Below are positions 22,303 to 33,401 of a stretch of DNA of 64,000 nt, in pieces. The position numbers were made by a program, and so were the translations under genes. The DNA comes from Calliopsis andreniformis (Eukaryota > Arthropoda > Insecta > Hymenoptera > Andrenidae): NCBI RefSeq assembly GCF_051401765.1, contig NW_027480429.1:9800157-9864156 (forward strand). The letters run 5' to 3'. Each line of letters starts with the position of its first letter. Within the stretch, counting starts at the first letter, position 1. Under the pieces are notes generated by a model. That model was given only the letters and a program-made list of their open reading frames with translations. It searched no databases and was not told the DNA's origin.

Positions 22303-25300
22303 GCCTAGGTTACCCAGAACGTAGAAATGACCATCACTTTCAAACTGGTTGCAATTAATCCTTTTATACGATGGAAAAACTGTTGTATTTTTATTGCATT
22401 ATATGCTTCCGGCGTTGACTTCTAAGGCCCTAACTATTCAATCTGTTGCAGCAGCGCCCTAGGGTGAAGCCTAGGTTGCCCGGAAGGTAGAAATGACGTT
22501 AACTTTCATACTGGTTGCAATTATTCGTTTTATACGATGGAAAAACTGTTGTATTTATATTGTGTTTTATGCTTCCGGCGTTGACTTCTAATGCACTAAC
22601 TATTCGGTCTGGTGGAGCAACGCCCTAGAGTGAAGCCTAAGTTGCCCGGAACGTAGCAATTACCATCACTTTCAAACTGGTTGCAAATATTCCTGTTATA
22701 TGATGGAAGAACTCCTGTATATTTATTGTATTCTATGCTTCAGGCGTTGACTTCTGAGGCCGTAGCTATTCGATGTGGTGGAAGAACGCCATAGAGTGAA
22801 GCCAAGGCTACCCGGAACGTAGATATGACCATAACCTTCACACAGGTTGCAATTATTCGTTTTCTACGATGGAAAAGCTGTTGTATTTATATTGTATTTT
22901 ATGCTTCCGGTGTTGACTTCTTAGACCCTAACTCTTCGATCTGGTGGAGCAACGCCTCAGAGTTAAGTCTAGGATGCCCGAAGGGTCGAAATGATCGTTA
23001 CTTTCGCACTGGTTGGAATTGGTCATGCTATACAATGGAAAAACTGTTGTATTTATACTGTATTTTATGCTTCTGGCGTTGACTTCTAAGGCCGTAGCTA
23101 TTCGATGTGGTGGAGCAACGCCCTAGAGTGAAGCCTAGGTTGCCCGGAAGGTAGAAATGCCCATTACTTTCACACTGGTTGCAATTATTCGTTTTATTCG
23201 ATGGAAAAGCTGTTCTATTTATTTTGTATTTTATGCTTCGGGCGTTGACTTCTAAGACCCTAACTGTTTGATCTGGTGGAGCAACGCCCTAGGCGTGAAG
23301 CCTAGGTTGCCGGAACGCAGAAATGATCATAACTTTCACACTGGTTGCTATTATTCGTTTTATACTATGGAAAAACTGTTCCATTTATATTGTATTTTAT
23401 GCTTCTGGCGTTGACTTCTAAGGCACTAACTATTCGATCTGGTGAAGCAACGCTCTAGAGTGAATGCTAGCTTGCTCGGAACGTAGAAATGATAATCACT
23501 TTCAAACTGGTTGCTATTATTCCTGTTATATGATGGAAAGACTGTTGTATTTATATTGTATTTTATGCTTCGGGCGTTGACTGCTAAGGCCCTAACTATT
23601 GAATCTGTTGGATCAACTCCCTAGAGTGAAGCCTAGGTTGCTCGGAATGTAGAAATGACCATAACACTCACACTGGTTGAAATTATTCGTTTAATACGAT
23701 GGAAAAGCTGTTGCATCCTTACTGTATTTCATGCTGCTGGCGTTCACTTCTTAGGCCCTAACTATTCGATCTGGTGGAACAACTACCTGGGGTGAAGCCT
23801 AGGTTGCCCGGAACGTAGAAATGACCATAACTTTCACACTGGTTGCTATTATTCGTTTTATACGATGGAAAAACTGTTATATTTATATTGTATTTTATGC
23901 CTCGGGCGTTGACATCTAAGGCCCTAACTATTCAATCTGTTGGAGCAACGCCCTAGGGTGAAGCCTAGGTTGCCCGGAAAGTAGAAATGACGTTAACTTT
24001 CACACTGGTTGCTATTATTCGTTCTATACGATGGAAAAACTGTTGTATTTATATTGTATTTTATGCTTCTGGCGTTGACTTCTAAGGCACTAACTAATCG
24101 ATCTGGTGGAGCAACGCACTAGAGTGAGGCCTAGGTTCCCCGGAACGTAGAAATGACCATCACTTTCAAACTGGTTGCTATTATTCCTGTTATAGGATGG
24201 AAAGACTGTTGTATTTTTATTGTATTTTAGGCTTCAGGCGTTGACTTCTGAGGCCGTAGCTATTATATGTGGTGGAAGAACGCCATAGAGTGAAGCCTGG
24301 GATTCCCGGAACGTAGAAATGACCATAACTTTCATACTGGTTGCAATTATTCGTTTTATATGATGGAAGAACTGTTGTATTTATATTGTATTTTATGCTA
24401 CTGGCGTTCACTTCTTAGGCCCTAACTATTCGATCTGGTGGAACAACGACCTGGGGTGAAGCCTAGGTTGCCCGGAACGTAGAAATGACCATAACTTTCA
24501 CACTGGTTGCAATTATTCGTTTTATACGATGGAAAAGCTGTTGCATTTATATCGTATTTTATGCTTCTGGCGTTGTCTTCTTAGGCCGTAACCATTCGAT
24601 CTGGTGGAGCAACGCCCTGGAGTGAAGCCTAGGTTGCGCGGAACGTAGAATTGGCCATCACTTTCAAACTGGTTGCAATTATTCCTGTTAGACGATGGAA
24701 AAACTGTTGTATTTATATTGTATTTTATGCTTCGGGCGTTGACTGCTAAGGCCCTAACTATTCAATCTGTTGGATCAACGCCCTAGAGTGAAGCCTAAGT
24801 AGCTCGGAATGTAGAAATGACAATAACTTTCACACTGGCTAAAATTATTCGTTTAATACGATGGAAAAGCTGTTCCATCTTCATTGTATTTTATGATTCT
24901 GGCGTTGACTTCTAAGGCCCAAACTATTCGATCTGGTGGAGCAACGCCCTAGGGTGTAGCCCAGGTTGCCCGGAAAGTAGAAATGACCACAACTTTCATA
25001 CTGGTTGTATTTACTCGTTTTATAAGATAGAAAAACTGCTGTATTTATATTGTATTTTATGCTTCTGGCGTTCACTTCTTAGGCCCTAACTATTCGATCT
25101 GGTGGAACAACGCCCTGGGGTGAAGCCTAGGTTGCCGGAACGTAGAAATGACCATAACTTTCACACTGGTTGCTATTATTCGTTTTATACGATGGAAAAA
25201 CTGTTCTATTTATTTTGTATTTTATGCTTCGGGCGTTGACTTCTAAGGAACTAACTGTTTGATCTGGTGGAGCAACGCCCTAGGGTGTAGCCTGGGTTGC

Positions 25301-26500
25301 CCTGAAAGTAGAAATGACCACAACTTTCATAGTGGTTGCAATTACTCGTTTTATATGATGGAAAAACTGTTGTATTTATATTGTATTTTATGCTTCTGGC
25401 GTTGACTTCTTAGGCCCTAACAATTCGATCTGGTGGAACAACGCCCTAGAGTGAAGCCTAGGTTGCCTGGACCGTACAAATGACCATCACTTTCACACGG
25501 GTTCCAATTATTCCAGTTATAGGATGGAAAGACTGTTGAATTTTTATTGTATTCTATGCTTCAGGCGTTGACTTCTGAGGCCGTAGCTATTCGATGTGGT
25601 GGAAGAACGCCATAGAGTGAAGCCTAGGTTGCCCGGAACGTAGAAATGACCATAACCTTCATACTGGTTGCAATTATCCGTTTTATATGATGGAAGAACT
25701 GTTGTATTTATATTGTATTTCATGCTGCTGGCGTTCACTTCTTAGGCCCTAACTATTCGATCTGGTGGAACAGCTACCTGGGGTGAAGCCTAGGTTGCCC
25801 GGAACGTAGAAATGACCATAACTTTCACACTGGTAGCAATTATTCGTTTTACACGATGGAAAAACTGTTCTATTTATTTTGTATTTTATGCATCGGGCGT
25901 TGACATCTAAGGCCCTAACTATTCAATCTGTTGGAGCAACGCCCTAGGGTGAAGCCTAGGTTGCCCGGAAAGTAGAAATGACGTTAACTTTCACACTGGT
26001 TGCTATTATTCGTTCTATACGATGGAAAAACTGTTATATTTATATTGTATTTTATGCTTCGGGCGTTGACTTCTAAGGCCCTAGCTGTTTGATCTGGTGG
26101 AGCAACGCCCTAGAGTGAAGCCTAGGTTGCCCGGAACGTAGAAATGACCATAACTTTCACACTGGTTGCAATTATTCCTGTTATAGAATGGAAAGACTGT
26201 TGTATTTTTATTGTATTTTATGCTTCTGGCGTCGACTTCTAAGGCCCCAACTATTCTATCTGGTGGATCAACGCCCTAGTGTGAAGCCTAGGTTGCCCGG
26301 AACGTTGAAATGACGTTAACTTTCATACCGGTTGCAATTATTCGTTTTATCCGACGGAAAAACAGTTCTATTTATTTTGTATTTTATGCTTCAGCCGTGG
26401 ACTTCTAAGGCACTAACTATTCGATCAGTTGGAGCAACGCCCTAGGGTGTAGCCTGGGTTGCCCGGAAAGTAGAAATGACCACAACTTTCATACTGGTTG
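22303..26500 (+). repeat. Transition from A-set to B-set monomers
   Basis: The B marker ttcaggcgttgacttctgag followed by ggtggaagaacgcc occurs singly near 14433, 19255 and 22740, then repeatedly from 24235 onward (24235, 25560, 26723). Units with ggaatgtag, gggcgttgactgctaagg and ctgctggcgttcac also first become frequent here. The typical A tags (ttcctaggcc, atgatcatcac with aaactcttg) are not seen after about 17.6 kb. There is no sharp boundary and no insertion between the two compositions; the change is a gradient over several kilobases. Confidence 0.7.
22825..23156 (+). repeat. Rare 'acgtcg' monomer pair, occurrence 2
   Basis: Starts atgaccataaccttcacac at 22825, as at 18012, with the divergent unit at 22991 (gggtcgaaatgatcgttac). 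The flanks differ from occurrence 1: 22.5-22.8 kb is not like 17.7-18.0 kb. The pair has therefore moved or been kept as a short block. Confidence 0.78.
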
Positions 26501-27425
26501 CAATTACTCGTTTTATATGATGGAAAAACTGTTGTATTTATATTGTATTTTATGCTTCTGGCGTTGACTTCTTAGGCCCTAACAATTCGATCTGGTGGAA
26601 CAACGCCCTAGAGTGAAGCCTAGCTTGCCTGGAACGTACAAATGACCATCACCTTCACACGGGTTGCAATTATTCCAGTTATAGGATGGAAAGACTGTTG
26701 TATTTTTATTGTATTCTATGCTTCAGGCGTTGACTTCTGAGACCGTAGCTACTCGATGTGGTGGAAGAACGCCATAGAGTGAAGCCTAGGTTGCCCGCAA
26801 CGTAGAAATGACCATAACCTTCACACTGGTTGAAATTATTCGTTTTATACGGTGGAAAAACTGTTATATTTATATTGTATTTTATGCTTCTGGCGTTGAT
26901 TTCTTAGGCCCTAACTATTCAATCTGGTGGAACAACGCCCTAGAGTGAGGCATAGGTTGCCCGGAGCGTAGAAATGACCATCACTTCCATACTGGTAGCA
27001 ATTATTCGTTTTATACGATGTAAAAACTGTTGTGTTTATATTGTATTTTATACTTCTGGCGTTGACTTCTAAGGCACTAACTATTCAATCTGGTGGAGTA
27101 ACGCCCTAGAGTGAAGCCTAGGTTCCCCGGAACGTAGAAATGACCATCACTTTCAAACTGGTTGCAATTATTCCTGTTATAGGATGGAAAGACTGTTGTA
27201 TTTTTATTGAATTTTATGCTTCAGGCGTTGACTTCTGAGGCCGTAGCTATTCGATGTGGTGGAAGAACGCCATAGAGTGAAGCCTGGGTTGCCCGAAACG
27301 TAGACATGACCATAACTTTCATACTGGTTGCAATTATTCGTTTTATATGATGGAAAAACTGTTGTATTTATATTGTATGTTATGATCCTGGCGTTGACTT
27401 CTAAGGCACTAACAATTCGATCTGG
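26500..27425 (+). repeat. Duplicated five-to-six-monomer segment, copy 1
   Basis: Matches 32476-33401 at a constant offset of 5,976 bp (36 monomers). Monomer starts at 26642, 26808, 26974, 27140 and 27306 pair with 32618, 32784, 32950, 33116 and 33282. Shared rare features are the tacggtgg motif at 26848-26855, the gaggcataggttgcccggag unit and the acatgacc start. The segment ends where 27426 reads ataacgacc while its partner reads gcaacgctc. Confidence 0.8.
26838..26854 (+). other. CENP-B-box-like 17-mer (best match in window)
   Basis: The 17 bases are attcgttttatacggtg. Against the published minimal CENP-B box NTTCGNNNNANNCGGGN, this matches 8 of 9 fixed positions (TTCG, A, CGG); the last fixed G is T. 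The identical site is at 32814-32830. The common monomer form (positions 31-47, ending cgatg) matches 7 of 9. My rough estimate is that a 7/9 match arises by chance about 0.4 times per 166-bp monomer over both strands, so only the 8/9 form is notable, and binding is unproven. Confidence 0.35.
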
Positions 27426-28301
27426 TGGAATAACGACCTATGGTGAAGCCTAGGTTGACCGGAACGTAGAAATGACCATCACTTTCAAACTGGTTGCAAT
27501 TAATCCTTTTATACGATGGAAAAACTGTTGTATTTTTATTGCATTTTATGCTTCGGGCATTAACTTCTAAGGCCCTAACTATTCAATCTGTAAGAGCAAC
27601 GCCCTAGGGTGTAGCCTAGGTTGCCCGTAAAGTAGAAATAACCCTAGCTTTCATACTGGTTGCAATTATTCGTTTTGTATGATGGAAAAACTGTTGTATT
27701 TATATTGTATTTTATGCTTCTGGCGTTCACTTCTTAGGCCCTAACTATTCGATCTGGTGGAATAACGACCTATGGTGAAGCCTAGGTTGACCGGAACGTA
27801 GAAATGACCATAACTTTCACACCGGTAGCAATTATTTGTTTTACACGATGGAAAAACTGTTCTATTTATTATGTATTTTATGCATCGGGCGTTGACTTCT
27901 AAGGCCCTAACTATTCAATCTGTTGGAGCAACGCCCTAGAGTGAAGCCTAGGTTGACCGGAACGTAGAAATGACCATAACTTTCACACCGGCAGCAATTA
28001 TTCGTTTTACACGATGGAAAAACTGTTCTATTTATTTTGTATTTTATGCATCGGGCGTTGTCTTCTTAGGCCCTAACAATTCGATCTGGTGGAACAACGC
28101 CCTAGAGTGAAGCCTAGGTTGCCTGGAACGTACAAATGACCATCACTTTCACACGGGTTGCAATTTTCCCTGTTATAGGACGGAGAGACTGTTGTATTTT
28201 TATTGTATTTTATGCTTCAGGCATTGACTTCTGAGGCCGTTGCTATTCGACGTGGTGGAAGAACGCCATAGAGTGAAGCCTGGGTTGCCCGGAACGTAGA
28301 C
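27426..28301 (+). repeat. B-set monomers without clear higher order
   Basis: About five monomers. Two adjacent-type units near 27820 and 27970 share the accgg start, ttacacgatgg and tgcatcgggcg and recur near 34290. The unit at 28136 has the rare cggagagactg variant, which recurs at 34446. No non-satellite sequence is present. Confidence 0.65.
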
Positions 28302-31300
28302 ATGACCATAACTTTCATACTGGTTGCAATTATTCGTTTTATATGATGGAAAAACTGTTGTAATTATATTGTATTTTATGCTTCTGGCGTTGACTTCTAA
28401 GGCACTAACCATTTGATCTGGTGGAGCAACGCTCTAGAGTGAAGCCTAGGTTGCCCGGAACGTAGAAATGACCATCACTTTCAAACTAGTTGCAATTATT
28501 CCTGTTATAGGATGGAAAGACTGTTGTATTTTTATTGTATTTTATGCTTCAGGCGTTGACTTCTGAGGCCGTAGCTATTGCATGTGGTGGAAGAACGCCA
28601 TAGAGTGAAGCCTGGGTTGCCCGGAACGTAGAAATGACCATAACTTTCATACTGGTTGCAATTATTCGTTTTATATGATGGAAAAACTGTTGTATTTATA
28701 TTGTATTTTATGCTTCTGGCGTCGACTTCTAAGGCACTAACTATTCGATCTGGTGGAGCAACGCTCTAGAGTGAAGCCTATGTTGCCCGGAACGTAGAAA
28801 TGACCATAACTTTCACACTGGATGCTATTATTCGTTCTATACGATGGAAAAACTGTTATATTTATATTGTATCTTATGCTTCTGGCTTTGACTTCTTAGG
28901 CCCTAACAATTCGATCTGGTGGAACAACGCCCTAGAGTGAAGCCTAGGTTGCCTGGAACGTACAAATGACCATCCCTTTCACACGGGTTGCAATTATTCC
29001 TGGTGTAGGATGGAAAGACTGTTGTATTTTTATCGTATTTTATGCTTCAGGCGTTGACTTCTGAGGCCGCCGCTATTCGATGTGGTGGAAGAACGCCATA
29101 GAGTGAAGCCTAGGTTGCCCGGAACGTAGAAATGACCATAACTTTCATACTGGTTGCAATTATTCGTTTTATATGATGGAAGAACTGTTGTATTTATATT
29201 GTATTTTATGCTGCAGGCGTTCACTTCTTAGGCCCTAACTATTCGATCTGGTGAAACAACGACCTGGGGTGAAGCCTAGGTTGCCCGGAACGTAGAAATG
29301 ACCATAACTTTCATACTGGTTGCTATTATTCGTCTTATACGATGGAAAAACTGTTATATTTATATTGTATTTTATGCTTCTGGCGTTGCCTTCTTAGGCC
29401 CTAACTGTTCGATCTGGGGGAACAACGCCCTAGAGTGAAGCCTAGGTTACCGGGAACGTAGAAATGACCAGTACTTTCACACTGTTTGCAGTTATTCCTG
29501 CTATACGATGGAAAAACTGTTGCATCCTTATTGAATTTTATGCTTCTGGCGTCGACTTCTAAGGCCCTAACTATTCTATCTGGTGGATCAACGCCCTAGT
29601 GTGAAGCCTAGGTTGCCCGGAACGTTGAGATGACGTTAACTTTCATACCGGTTGCAATTATTCGTTTTATACGACGGAAAAACAGTTCTATTTATTTTGT
29701 ATTTTATGCTTCAGCCGTGGACTTCTAAGGCACTAACTATTCGATCAGTTGGAGCAACGCCCTAGGGTGTAGCCTGGGTTGCCCGGAAAGTAGAAATGAC
29801 CACAACTTTCATACTGGTTGCAATTACTCGTTTTATATGATGGAAAAACTGTTGTATTTATATTGTATTTTATGCTTCTGGCGTTGACTTCTTAGGCCCT
29901 AACAATTCGATCTGGTGGAACAACGCCCTAGAGTGAAGCCTAGGTTGCCTGGAACGTACAAATGGCCATCCCTTTCACACGGGTTGCAATTATTCCTGGT
30001 GTAGGATGGAAAGACTGTTGTATTTTTATTGTATTTTATGCTTCAGGCGTTGACTTCTGAGGCCGCCGCTATTCGATGTGGTGGAAGAACGCCATAGAGT
30101 GAAGCCTGGGTTGCCCGGAACGTAGACATGACCATAACTTTCATACTGGTTGCAATTATTCGTTTTATATGATGGAAAAACTGTTGTAATTATATTGTAT
30201 TTTATGCTTCTGGCGTTGACTTCTAAGGCACTAACTATTCGATCTGGTGGAGCAACGCTCTAGAGTGAAGCCTATGTTGCCCGGAACGTAGAAATGACCA
30301 TAACTTTCACACTGGATGCTATTATTCGTTCTATACGATGGAAAAACTGTTATATTTATATTGTATCTTATGCTTCTGGCTTTGACTTCTTAGGCCCTAA
30401 CAATTCGATCTGGTGGAACAACGCCCTAGAGTGAAGCCTAGGTTGCCTGGAACGTACAAATGACCATCCCTTTCACACGGGTTGCAATTATTCCTGGTGT
30501 AGGATGGAAAGACTGTTGTATTTTTATCGTATTTTATGCTTCAGGCGTTGACTTCTGAGGCCGCCGCTATTCGATGTGGTGGAAGAACGCCATAGAGTGA
30601 AGCCTAGGTTGCCCGGAACGTAGAAATGACCATAACTTTCATACTGGTTGCAATTATTCGTTTTATATGATGGAAGAACTGTTGTATTTATATTGTATTT
30701 TATGCTGCAGGCGTTCACTTCTTAGGCCCTAACTATTCGATCTGGTGGAACAACGACCTGGGGTGAAGCCTAGGTTGCCCGGAACGTAGAAATGACCATA
30801 ACTTTCATACTGGTTGCTATTATTCGTCTTATACGATGGAAAAACTGTTATATTTATATTGTATTTTATGCTTCTGGCGTTGCCTTCTTAGGCCCTAACT
30901 GTTCGATCTGGTGGAACAACGCCCTAGAGTGAAGCCTAGGTTACCGGGAACGTAGAAATGACCAGTACTTTCACACTGTTTGCAGTTATTCCTGCTATAC
31001 GATGGAAAAACTGTTGCATCCTTATTGAATTTTATGCTTCTGGCGTCGACTTCTAAGGCCCTAACTATTCTATCTGGTGGATCAACGCCCTAGTGTGAAG
31101 CCTAGGTTGCCCGGAACGTTGAGATGACGTTAACTTTCATACCGGTTGCAATTATTCGTTTTATACGACGGAAAAACAGTTCTATTTATTTTGTATTTTA
31201 TGCTTCAGCCGTGGACTTCTAAGGCACTAACTATTCGATCAGTTGGAGCAACGCCCTAGGGTGTAGCCTGGGTTGCCCGGAAAGTAGAAATGACCACAAC

Positions 31301-32451
31301 TTTCATACTGGTTGCAATTACTCGTTTTATATGATGGAAAAACTGTTGTATTTATATTGTATTTTATGCTTCTGGCGTTGACTTCTTAGGCCCTAACAAT
31401 TCGATCTGGTGGAACAACGCCCTAGAGTGAAGCCTAGGTTGCCTGGAACGTACAAATGGCCATCCCTTTCACACGGGTTGCAATTATTCCTGGTGTAGGA
31501 TGGAAAGACTGTTGTATTTTTATTGTATTTTATGCTTCAGGCGTTGACTTCTGAGGCCGCCGCTATTCGATGTGGTGGAAGAACGCCATAGAGTGAAGCC
31601 TGGGTTGCCCGGAACGTAGACATGACCATAACTTTCATACTGGTTGCAATTATTCGTTTTATATGATGGAAAAACTGTTGTAATTATATTGTATTTTATG
31701 CTTCTGGCGTTGACTTCTAAGGCACTAACCATTTGATCTGGTGGAGCAACGCTCTAGTGTGAAGCCTAGGTTGCCCGGAACGTAGAAATGACCATCACTT
31801 TCAAACTAGTTGCAATTATTCCTGTTATAGGATGGAAAGACTGTTGTATTTTTATTGTATTTTATGCTTCAGGCGTTGACTTCTGAGGCCGTAGCTATTG
31901 CATGTGGTGGAAGAACGCCATAGAGTGAAGCCTGGGTTGCCCGGAACGTAGAAATGACCATAACTTTCATACTGGTTGCAATTATTCGTTTTATATGATG
32001 GAAAAACTGTTGTATTTATATTGTATTTTATGCTTCTGGCGTCGACTTCTAAGGCACTAACTATTCGATCTGGTGGAGCAACGCTCTAGAGTGAAGCCTA
32101 TGTTGCCCGGAACGTAGAAATGACCATAACTTTCACACTGGATGCTATTATTCGTTCTATACGATGGAAAAACTGTTATATTTATATTGTATCTTATGCT
32201 TCTGGCTTTGACTTCTTAGGCCCTAACAATTCGATCTGGTGGAACAACGCCCTAGAGTGAAGCCTAGGTTGCCTGGAACGTACAAATGACCATCCCTTTC
32301 ACACGGGTTGCAATTATTCCTGGTGTAGGATGGAAAGACTGTTGTATTTTTATTGTATTTTATGCTTCAGGCGTTGACTTCTGAGGCCGCCGCTATTCGA
32401 TGTGGTGGAAGAACGCCATAGAGTGAAGCCTAGGTTGCCCGGAACGTAGAA
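28302..32451 (+). repeat. 9-mer (1,494 bp) doubled inside a 20-mer (3,320 bp) repeat
   Basis: Nine-monomer copies run 28800-30293 and 30294-31787. Paired starts are 28800/30294 (ctggatgctattattcg), 28966/30460 (catccctttcacacggg), 29132/30626, 29298/30792 (cgtcttatacg), 29464/30958 (cagtactttcacactg), 29630/31124 (gagatgacg), 29796/31290, 29962/31456 and 30128/31622. The flank 28302-29131 then recurs at 31622-32451 (offset 3,320 bp), including the caaactagttgc unit at 28468 and 31788. Differences are few, for example gatctgggggaac against gatctggtggaac near 29410/30904. This points to a recent local expansion. Confidence 0.87.
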
Positions 32452-32475
32452 ATGACCATAACTTTCATACTGGTT

Positions 32476-33401
32476 GCAATTATTCGTTTTATATGATGGA
32501 AAAACTGTTGTATTTATATTGTATTTTATGCTTCTGGCGTTGACTTCTTAGGCCCTAACAATTCGATCTGGTGGAACAACGCCCTAGAGTGAAGCCTAGC
32601 TTGCCTGGAACGTACAAATGACAATCACCTTCACACGGGTTGCAATTATTCCAGTTATAGGATGGAAAGACTGTTGTATTTTTATTGCATTCTATGCTTC
32701 AGGCGTTGACTTCTGAGGCCGTAGCTATTCGATGTGGTGGAAGAACGCCATAGAGTGAAGCCTAGGTTGCCCGGAACGTAGAAATGACCATAACCTTCAC
32801 ACTGGTTGAAATTATTCGTTTTATACGGTGGAAAAACTGTTATATTTATATTGTATTTTATGCTTCTGGCGTTGATTTCTTAGGCCCTAACTATTCAATC
32901 TGGTGGAACAACGCCCTAGAGTGAGGCATAGGTTGCCCGGAGCGTAGAAATGACCATCACTTCCATACTGGTAGCAATTATTCGTTTTATACGATGGAAA
33001 AACTGTTGTGTTTATATTGTATTTTATGCTTCTGGCGTTGACTTCTAAGGCACTAACTATTCAGTCTGGTGGAGTAACGCCCTAGAGTGAAGCCTAGGTT
33101 CCCCGGAACGTAGAAATGACCATCACTTTCAAACTGGTTGCAATTATTCCTGTTATAGGATGGAAAGACTGTTGTATTTTTATTGAATTTTATGCTTCAG
33201 GCGTTGACTTCTGAGGCCGTAGCTATTCGATGTGGTGGAAGAACGCCATAGAGTGAAGCCTGGGTTGCCCGAAACGTAGACATGACCATAACTTTCATAC
33301 TGGTTGCAATTATTCGTTTTATATGATGGAAAGACTGTTGTATTTATATTGTATTTTATGATTCTGGCGTTGACTTCTAAGGCACTAACAATTCGATCTG
33401 G
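32476..33401 (+). repeat. Duplicated five-to-six-monomer segment, copy 2
   Basis: Partner of 26500-27425, with a handful of single-base differences (for example ctcgatgtgg in copy 1 against ttcgatgtgg here, and gatgtaaaaac against gatggaaaaac). It follows directly after the 28302-32451 expansion. This fits insertion of that expansion between two parts of an older run. Confidence 0.8.
32814..32830 (+). other. CENP-B-box-like 17-mer, second copy
   Basis: Same 17 bases as 26838-26854, 5,976 bp downstream, carried by the duplicated segment. It shows eight of the nine fixed positions of the minimal CENP-B box. It is not independent evidence because it is a copy. Confidence 0.35.

Noticed and set aside
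22303..26500. A sharp junction or insertion between the A and B monomer sets
   Set aside because: B-type tags already occur singly at about 14.4, 19.3 and 22.7 kb, and the unit phase is unbroken through the zone, so the change is gradual.
29030..29224. Family of - strand reading frames of 60-73 codons with MNASSIKYNINTT-like starts, throughout 24-63 kb
   Set aside because: These are antisense shadows of B-set monomer pairs. They occur wherever that pair occurs and stop where the next type begins. Nothing suggests selection on the protein.
29405..29420. Pol III B-box-like gttcgatctgg and possible tRNA or SINE
   Set aside because: The last part of the B-box (antc plus c) does not fit, no A-box lies at the right spacing, no cloverleaf can be drawn, and no poly-A tail or target-site duplication is present.
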